A stretch of DNA of 63,999 nucleotides from a virus, in IMG/VR virus record IMGVR_UViG_3300022871_000016, positions 1-63,999 of that record, one strand, 5' to 3'. Under the pieces are notes generated by a model. The model was not told the DNA's origin. It saw nothing but the letters and a program-made list of their open reading frames with translations, and searched no databases. The position numbers were made by a program, and so were the translations under genes. The stretch's first letter is position 1; every line of letters begins with the position of its first letter. Positions 59,434 through 63,999 of the stretch are shown piece by piece.

Positions 59434-61205
59434 ATTTTTTTAGCTACGCCTAATCCTTTACCGTCATGATTCTCCATGAAATTAAAAGAGGCATTGTTAT
59501 TTGTTTTAAACTCATCCCATACATCTTGGAGTGAACAGCCGTCAGGTGTTATATCATCAAAGACAATGTAACCGCCTTTTTCTATTAATTGAACTGCATT
59601 AATTAAATCTTTTCTTGCATAATCTTTATCATGATTTCCATCAACAAGAATATAATCGAAAGTTTGCTTTCCAATAAATTTAGGTATTTCATCTAATGAA
59701 CTGCCAACAATGAATTTAACTTTATCAGTTGGAATATTCAAATAGTTCAAAGCATTTAAAACGCCTTGAGGCGTTGCTAATCCATCATTAAACAAATCAC
59801 AAAGTATTATTTCTTCTAAACTATCATAATTAGTATAGGCTGATAATAATTGGCAAATTGATATACCAGTGCGTGTTCCTATCTCTAATATTCGTTTAGG
59901 TCTTACATTAGCACCAACCCACTGCATAAAATGATACGTATCCATAAATGTATCTTTACGCTTATTCAAATGCCAGTGATACGCCTCGAGAAATGTATCG
60001 CTATCATTTAACTTCTTTAATATCCTTAATATATTAAATATCGAAGATGTTGCTTGTGGAGAATTAATACCGACAGGAAAAGATTCAGAAACGGTTATTT
60101 TATTAACATCTATAATATCTTTGTTTAAATTGCTATTATCAGCGTTTAATATATTTGGAACTGCAGTGTTATCACCAGTATTCTCAGGAACAATAGCGTT
60201 AAGAGTCACTTTATCCATTTTATTTACTCCTTCTTTTTGGTTAAGAATAACCGGGTTTTCTTTCTCATACTTCAACACTCCACCTAAGTAATACAACTCT
60301 ACCGCTCGCGCGATGTCCTCCGGGCGAATTAATTCCATGCACATTGGATTACCTTCAGAAGATTTGAACGTGCATTCTTCTATCTTTGACCGCCAACAGC
60401 CGTCATACTTTGCACATTTAATTGCGCCATTAGTATATAGGAAGCGATGATCTGGATTTAATTGCCACCTAACCCCCTCTCTGGCGCCGGCAACCACTAC
60501 GCAAGGCTTACTTAACGATGCCATTATAACCATTTGCAACGAAACTGGGCATATAGCCCCTTCTGCGTACTTAGACAGTAGAAACAGTTGCCTTAGGTTA
60601 GTTTTCCCCCTTAAATCCAATACATTGTCCAATAGTGGGTGGTTGTGAGCTGTATGTCCAACTTGAACGACTTGAATCTTATCTTTTAGCAGATTTACCA
60701 CTTCTTGATAGTAAGGATAGTATTTTAAGGTGTAGTCATTCTTGATTCCAGCATTTATCAGCCAATATTTGCCTTTTATCTGCCTAGGTAGTGCCAATTC
60801 CTCGTTTGAAAAGAAAATATCTGGCTTCATACCTGTTCGCGGTATTTCAATCCCTAGCTTCTGCGCCAAAAACATTCGATGCCCATCAGCAAAAGGAAGC
60901 CCTGACATGCCAGAAATATGGATAAGAGGGTAGTGGGATATAATATATTTAGTATCTTCCACCAATATCGGAGGAAGGTTGTCATTTTTCTTTAATTTCT
61001 CGATAGCCTCATTGACTTTAGCATTATTACTTATCGGTATTTTTTGAATATAAGGATTATTATTGAATATCTCATTGCATGGCGAACGAACGTCAATCAT
61101 ATACTTATTAGGGTAAGCTTTATACAATGACCGGATCGCCACTGACATTATTAAAATATCGCCCGGGGATAAATCGTTTACTAAGACTACTTTCTCTTTA
61201 TCCAT
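59430..61205 (-). CDS. GT9 glycosyltransferase fused to methyltransferase, 591 aa
   Basis: Residues about 1-330: GT9/heptosyltransferase-like (VVLVNDLSPGDILIMSVAIR; GAICPVSLQMVIMASLSKPC). A linker of about 60 residues rich in Asn/Asp/Thr follows. Residues about 395-591: SAM methyltransferase (RILEIGTRTGISICQLLSAY; FDYILVDGNHDKDYARKDL; GGYIVFDDI). One chain would transfer and methylate a sugar. It overlaps the upstream methyltransferase gene by eight bases. Confidence 0.8.
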   Translation of the reverse strand: MDKEKVVLVNDLSPGDILIMSVAIRSLYKAYPNKYMIDVRSPCNEIFNNNPYIQKIPISNNAKVNEAIEKLKKNDNLPPILVEDTKYIISHYPLIHISGMSGLPFADGHRMFLAQKLGIEIPRTGMKPDIFFSNEELALPRQIKGKYWLINAGIKNDYTLKYYPYYQEVVNLLKDKIQVVQVGHTAHNHPLLDNVLDLRGKTNLRQLFLLSKYAEGAICPVSLQMVIMASLSKPCVVVAGAREGVRWQLNPDHRFLYTNGAIKCAKYDGCWRSKIEECTFKSSEGNPMCMELIRPEDIARAVELYYLGGVLKYEKENPVILNQKEGVNKMDKVTLNAIVPENTGDNTAVPNILNADNSNLNKDIIDVNKITVSESFPVGINSPQATSSIFNILRILKKLNDSDTFLEAYHWHLNKRKDTFMDTYHFMQWVGANVRPKRILEIGTRTGISICQLLSAYTNYDSLEEIILCDLFNDGLATPQGVLNALNYLNIPTDKVKFIVGSSLDEIPKFIGKQTFDYILVDGNHDKDYARKDLINAVQLIEKGGYIVFDDITPDGCSLQDVWDEFKTNNNASFNFMENHDGKGLGVAKKI

Positions 61206-61779
61206 TATTCCTCGTCGTTGTAGTAACCCAATCAGATTTCTCGAAAATCAATGAATGCACATCGCTTCTTGGAGGACATTCAATCATTTCATCAATTTTT
61301 AATGAAAAACCATACAATCTAAACAATGCTTTTAGTAAATCAACTGTATAATAATGGAGATGCTCGCCCGGCTTAAAGTGTTTCCACGAATTCCACCTTA
61401 TGCTATCAGGTTTAATCGGAATAGTCATCGCAACAAAATTTGTCCGATTAATCACATTCTCAATATCAGTAAAATCCGCAATATGTTCCAGCACATCCCA
61501 AAGCGTTACAACGCTATACTGAATCCTTCTTATCCCTGTCTGCGGAACAGGCATAATATCGAAAGTATCAATGTTATTCTGCCTAATGTAGTCAGGCTTA
61601 AATGCAGCAAACCAGCCCGGACCGCACCCATAATCAAGAACTGTTGCATATTGTCTAGCGATTTTATCAATCATTGTATATTTTGCGACAAAATTCCACC
61701 GCAAGTCATTAATTTCCTTTGCTGTACACGTATGAATCTTCAAAAGATTGTAATAGTAATCAACATTATATTTAATCAT
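61198..61779 (-). CDS. Class I SAM methyltransferase, 193 aa
   Basis: VLDYGCGPGWFAAF is motif I, VVTLWDVLEHIADF motif II, HFKPGEHLHYYTVDLLKALF the later part, as in Methyltransf_23-type enzymes. First sugar-cassette gene in transcription order, distinct from the Methyltransf_24-like paralogues. Probably methylates a sugar or a lipid-linked intermediate. Confidence 0.78.
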   Translation of the reverse strand: MIKYNVDYYYNLLKIHTCTAKEINDLRWNFVAKYTMIDKIARQYATVLDYGCGPGWFAAFKPDYIRQNNIDTFDIMPVPQTGIRRIQYSVVTLWDVLEHIADFTDIENVINRTNFVAMTIPIKPDSIRWNSWKHFKPGEHLHYYTVDLLKALFRLYGFSLKIDEMIECPPRSDVHSLIFEKSDWVTTTTRNNG

Positions 61780-61783
61780 TTTA

Positions 61784-62017
61784 TCATTTCCTTTTGCTAT
61801 AAGTTAGCTGTTCTACTCTTAACCCTGTATCTAGTGTCTTTTCCAAACCATTTAGCATCGATTTAGCTATTCTCACCCTATTATCCTTGCTAATAAGGAC
61901 GTTATTCTTGAAATCACATTTGTGGTGGGTAACATAAAATATTCCTTCCAACACCACGAACATCCCGAATGTATCAGATCCTTCATCGACGTCTATCTTA
62001 ATCTGTTTTTTTACCAT
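61784..62017 (-). CDS. Hypothetical protein, 77 aa
   Basis: Small alpha/beta product (IKIDVDEGSDTFGMFVVLEG; FYVTHHKCDFKNNVLISKDN) between the 136-aa gene and the sugar cassette. Not recognised. Confidence 0.55.
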   Translation of the reverse strand: MVKKQIKIDVDEGSDTFGMFVVLEGIFYVTHHKCDFKNNVLISKDNRVRIAKSMLNGLEKTLDTGLRVEQLTYSKRK

Positions 62018-62020
62018 TTG

Positions 62021-62431
62021 TCATAGATATTTGATGCTTCCATCAGATAACTTATAACTTCCAGAAGCATGAGTTTTAGTAATTGAGTTATTTACATCAG
62101 TAGATCCTTTATCTGCCTTTCCTTTCAACCCATACAAGATAAACCAAGGCGCTGAGGGTTTTTGGTCCTTAATCCTTTCAATACAAACTGCACTCAACTC
62201 CTTTGATCTCTCATCTATCTCGTGACGCTCGACTATCCTGTCCAACCGCCCATCCTTCAAATCAAATAGGTCGTGTTTCAATATCTTAATGGCGCCATGT
62301 ATAATTTGCTTTTCCTTCTCTAGATCTTCTAGTTTATGCAATGTTTCTAAAACAGCTGATTTTATTGCTGCTACTTGGCTTTCTCTTAGATCTTCTCTTT
62401 TTTTTCCTAATGTACCGTTTTTATCGTCCAT
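62021..62431 (-). CDS. Hypothetical coiled-coil protein, 136 aa
   Basis: Long charged helix (SQVAAIKSAVLETLHKLEDL, then EKEKQIIHGAIKILKHDLF) followed by a flexible C-terminus (GKADKGSTDVNNSI). Possibly a chaperone partner or scaffold. Located directly after GroES. AAAGGAGAAT precedes the ATG. Confidence 0.55.
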   Translation of the reverse strand: MDDKNGTLGKKREDLRESQVAAIKSAVLETLHKLEDLEKEKQIIHGAIKILKHDLFDLKDGRLDRIVERHEIDERSKELSAVCIERIKDQKPSAPWFILYGLKGKADKGSTDVNNSITKTHASGSYKLSDGSIKYL

Positions 62432-62442
62432 TATTCTCCTTT

Positions 62443-62745
62443 TTAACTTGGTTTGATAACGGCAAGTATATCCTCTTCCTTTATAATCTGTAATACTTTA
62501 TCTTTCCCTTCTATATCTAATGGTGGCACGATAATCTCTGTGCCGGCGAACTTCGGGAAAATAACCAAATCCCCTTTGCTTAGCCGAATCTTTATAGCGC
62601 AGTCACTCGCTATTGAAACGACCCTACCTTTCGTTGGTGCTTTCTGGCTGGCAGTCTGCGGTATGAAAATCCCACCTTTCGATACACTTTCCTTTGCATC
62701 TGGCTCAACTATTATCCGCTTATTTAACGGTTCAATTATATTCAT
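62443..62745 (-). CDS. groES: GroES-like co-chaperonin, 100 aa
   Basis: Cpn10 fold: PLNKRIIVEPD at the start, KGGIFIPQTASQKAPTKGRV as the mobile loop region (about residues 22-41), KGDLVIFPKFAGTEI and EEDILAVI at the end. Phage GroES proteins (T4 gp31-like) pair with host GroEL to fold capsid proteins; here a very large capsid fusion. First gene of the late operon. AAGGAGGAAGT precedes the ATG. Confidence 0.92.
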   Translation of the reverse strand: MNIIEPLNKRIIVEPDAKESVSKGGIFIPQTASQKAPTKGRVVSIASDCAIKIRLSKGDLVIFPKFAGTEIIVPPLDIEGKDKVLQIIKEEDILAVIKPS

Positions 62746-62770
62746 ACTTCCTCCTTTTTGCTTACAAAAT

Positions 62771-62794
62771 AAAAAAACCCTGAATTATTCAGGG
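62771..62794 (-). terminator. Terminator/attenuator in late leader
   Basis: On the minus strand CCCTGAA/TTCAGGG around a TAA loop is followed by seven U residues (complement of 62771-62777). It lies between the late promoters (62888-62916, 63140-63168) and the GroES start, so it must act on the late leader itself. Confidence 0.8.
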
Positions 62795-62887
62795 CTGAAC
62801 TTTTGCTTTCATTTGTTTTTATCTTATTCATTATATTTTCTTTTAGCTTTTATCGCCACATAGGTCTACACTTTTATCAATACACAA

Positions 62888-62916
62888 AATATATACCAAA
62901 TTTGATGTTAAGTCAA
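62888..62916 (-). promoter_or_regulatory. Late promoter P1
   Basis: TTGACT (62916-62911), a 17-bp spacer and TATATT (62893-62888) on the minus strand. Confidence 0.65.
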
Positions 62917-63139
62917 GTGTTTTTTTGTTTTTTTTATAATGCTTGGAATTCTCGCTATACCTTTTTTATGGGAAATCAAAGTCTAAGCTAAATATAAAAG
63001 TAGGGAAATGGAAAAAAGGCAATAAGGTGCGAACGATTTTTAGTTGAGAGAGAATGTTAGATGTGCTGAAATGAGAGTTCTAAGCTATATAGGGGAGAGG
63101 AGGTGCGGATTTCTTATAATCTTTTTTCTAACTTTTCAT

Positions 63140-63168
63140 CTTATAGCATACATATATAGTTATGTCAA
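63140..63168 (-). promoter_or_regulatory. Leftward promoter P2
   Basis: TTGACA (63168-63163), a 17-bp spacer and TATAAG (63145-63140) on the minus strand. Confidence 0.65.
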
Positions 63169-63199
63169 GTAATATAATCCCAGCGGTAAAAAATATATA

Positions 63200-63227
63200 T
63201 TGACAAGATATATATATATGCGATAAT
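63200..63227 (+). promoter_or_regulatory. Rightward promoter of coiled-coil gene
   Basis: TTGACA (63200-63205), a 16-bp spacer and GATAAT (63222-63227). A second TTGACA at 63247 has no clear -10 element. Confidence 0.65.
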
Positions 63228-63305
63228 GATGTATCAATATAGTTCCTTGACAATTAGTGTATTTTTTTTGGGATGCTTTACAAACAATAATAAGGCGGTA
63301 CCAAA

Positions 63306-63821
63306 ATGGCTAAAAAAACAATTCAAGATTTATTGGCGGATGCTAAGCTACTAAAGGAAAAACAAAAAGCATTAAAGGCGGAGATGCAGAAGCAGAAACA
63401 AGTCATTGCTACTGAATATCGGGATTGCTTGAGCGACAGCGACAAGGAAAAACAGCTTGAAGAGGCAAAAACAATACTTGAAACAGCTAAAACAGACGTC
63501 GCAAAACTTAAAGCGGAATTCAAATTATCAATGGTTGATATCCGCGAAAAAGTAGCTTTCGCTAAGGAGATTTTAGCTTTCGTTAACTACAAGAATGATG
63601 CAAGTTTAAACAAACGCAAGCAAGAATTTTTGTTGACAGATAATAGTTTAACTTTAAAACGTGAAGGGATTAACGATATCACTATTGATGTAAATAATCC
63701 AAACTGGCAGAAAAACTTCAAAGCTAAACTTGCATTGCAAGGCATCAACGGCGTTGACAGAGTTGCGGACAATATAGTTTACAAAGCAAGTTGCTTAGTA
63801 AAAAGTAATGTTTCGGCGTAA
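63306..63821 (+). CDS. Coiled-coil protein next to iteron-like repeats, 171 aa
   Basis: Residues about 1-80 form a charged coiled coil (LLADAKLLKEKQKALKAEMQ; DSDKEKQLEEAKTILETAK). The C-terminal half is mixed (FLLTDNSLTLKREGINDITI). It ends immediately before the tandem repeats that start the window, which are only about 50 bases further. It is a candidate initiator or repeat-binding protein by position. No family recognised. The weak ribosome-binding site is TAAGGCGG. Confidence 0.65.
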   Translation: MAKKTIQDLLADAKLLKEKQKALKAEMQKQKQVIATEYRDCLSDSDKEKQLEEAKTILETAKTDVAKLKAEFKLSMVDIREKVAFAKEILAFVNYKNDASLNKRKQEFLLTDNSLTLKREGINDITIDVNNPNWQKNFKAKLALQGINGVDRVADNIVYKASCLVKSNVSA

Positions 63822-63999
63822 AGTAATAGTTAAAAATTTTTAAAAGCATCCCAAAAAAAAATACACTGCTAGACTTTCAAGGCAACAGAAAAGACTTTCA
63901 AGGCAACAAAAAAGCTATTACTTTCAAGGCAACAGAAAAGATTCTAAGAGCTAACTCCAATTATCTCCAATTATATCTGTTATTAGGAGTTTTAAGTTA
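63815..63999. repeat. Right copy of contig terminal overlap
   Basis: Same sequence as 1-279 with only one 47-bp double unit instead of three. It marks the wrap-around of the contig. Confidence 0.9.

Larger units (their letters stand above)
62997..63305. promoter_or_regulatory. Divergent intergenic region
   Basis: No gene is seen between GroES (62745) and the plus-strand gene at 63306. The stretch holds leftward promoters (62888-62916 and 63140-63168) and a rightward promoter (63200-63227). AT-rich runs near 63180-63220 could serve as an unwinding element. Confidence 0.6.

Noticed and set aside
61354-61866. 170-aa plus-strand frame opposite a methyltransferase
   Set aside because: Antisense shadow; the minus-strand gene has a clear SAM motif and fits the operon.
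1-63999. Temperate phage or prophage
   Set aside because: No integrase, excisionase, attachment site or convincing repressor seen; ParB-like protein alone is not enough to propose a plasmid-like lifestyle.

Overview
This window is an essentially complete genome of a tailed bacteriophage with siphovirus-type tail genes. It is AT-rich and was probably recovered from metagenomic data. The last 185 bases (63815-63999) repeat the first 279 bases except that two copies of a 47-bp tandem unit are missing. The contig therefore closes on itself, with about 63.8 kb of unique sequence. Strong Shine-Dalgarno sequences (AAGGAGGT) precede most genes, and TAA, TGA and TAG are all used as stops, so a bacterial host using the standard code fits. 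The host cannot be named. Lipoproteins, GT9-type glycosyltransferases and a CDP-paratose/tyvelose epimerase-like enzyme lean towards a host with Gram-negative-like surface sugars. I see no integrase, no convincing repressor and no DNA polymerase.

Layout. Positions 492-22060 (plus strand) hold the early region of tightly packed small genes. It includes a secreted SleB-type cell-wall hydrolase, a DUF932 protein, a ParB-like protein, RNase HI, a SNF2 helicase, a VRR-NUC-like nuclease, a large archaeo-eukaryotic-type primase-helicase, a DNA methyltransferase, a YopX protein and several tiny Cys-rich proteins. The replication block (9676-16392) is bracketed by non-coding DNA carrying one recurring operator-like motif (GTAACGGTATAACGGTTTA and its inverse). 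A 15-bp inverted repeat at 22128-22189 separates the two convergent halves.

Positions 22193-62745 (minus strand, read from right to left) hold the late region. In transcription order it starts with GroES and two small genes, then a sugar/methyl cassette at 52098-61779: GT9 and GT8-like glycosyltransferases, LicD, a cytidylyltransferase, an NDP-sugar epimerase, several methyltransferases, a DUF2061 membrane protein, and an inserted HNH endonuclease. Next come fibre-like proteins, a 973-residue almost pure poly-serine protein, small and large terminase, portal, a Dam-type methylase/zinc-ribbon fusion, a protease-scaffold-capsid fusion, capsid accessory proteins, neck and tail-tube genes, a tail chaperone pair with a canonical -1 slippery site, tape measure, tail tip, three tandem paralogous tail proteins and membrane/lysis genes.

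The most striking feature is the poly-serine theme. Five late-region proteins carry long serine tracts: the giant protein, the tail-tube protein, a distal tail protein, a presumed capsid decoration protein and a small Cys-rich protein. Mixed serine codons show that the amino acid itself is being maintained. The same late strand carries a large glycan cassette. My leading inference is a phage-encoded system that builds, and may glycosylate, a serine-rich coat on the virion. Glycan modification of the host surface is the main alternative.
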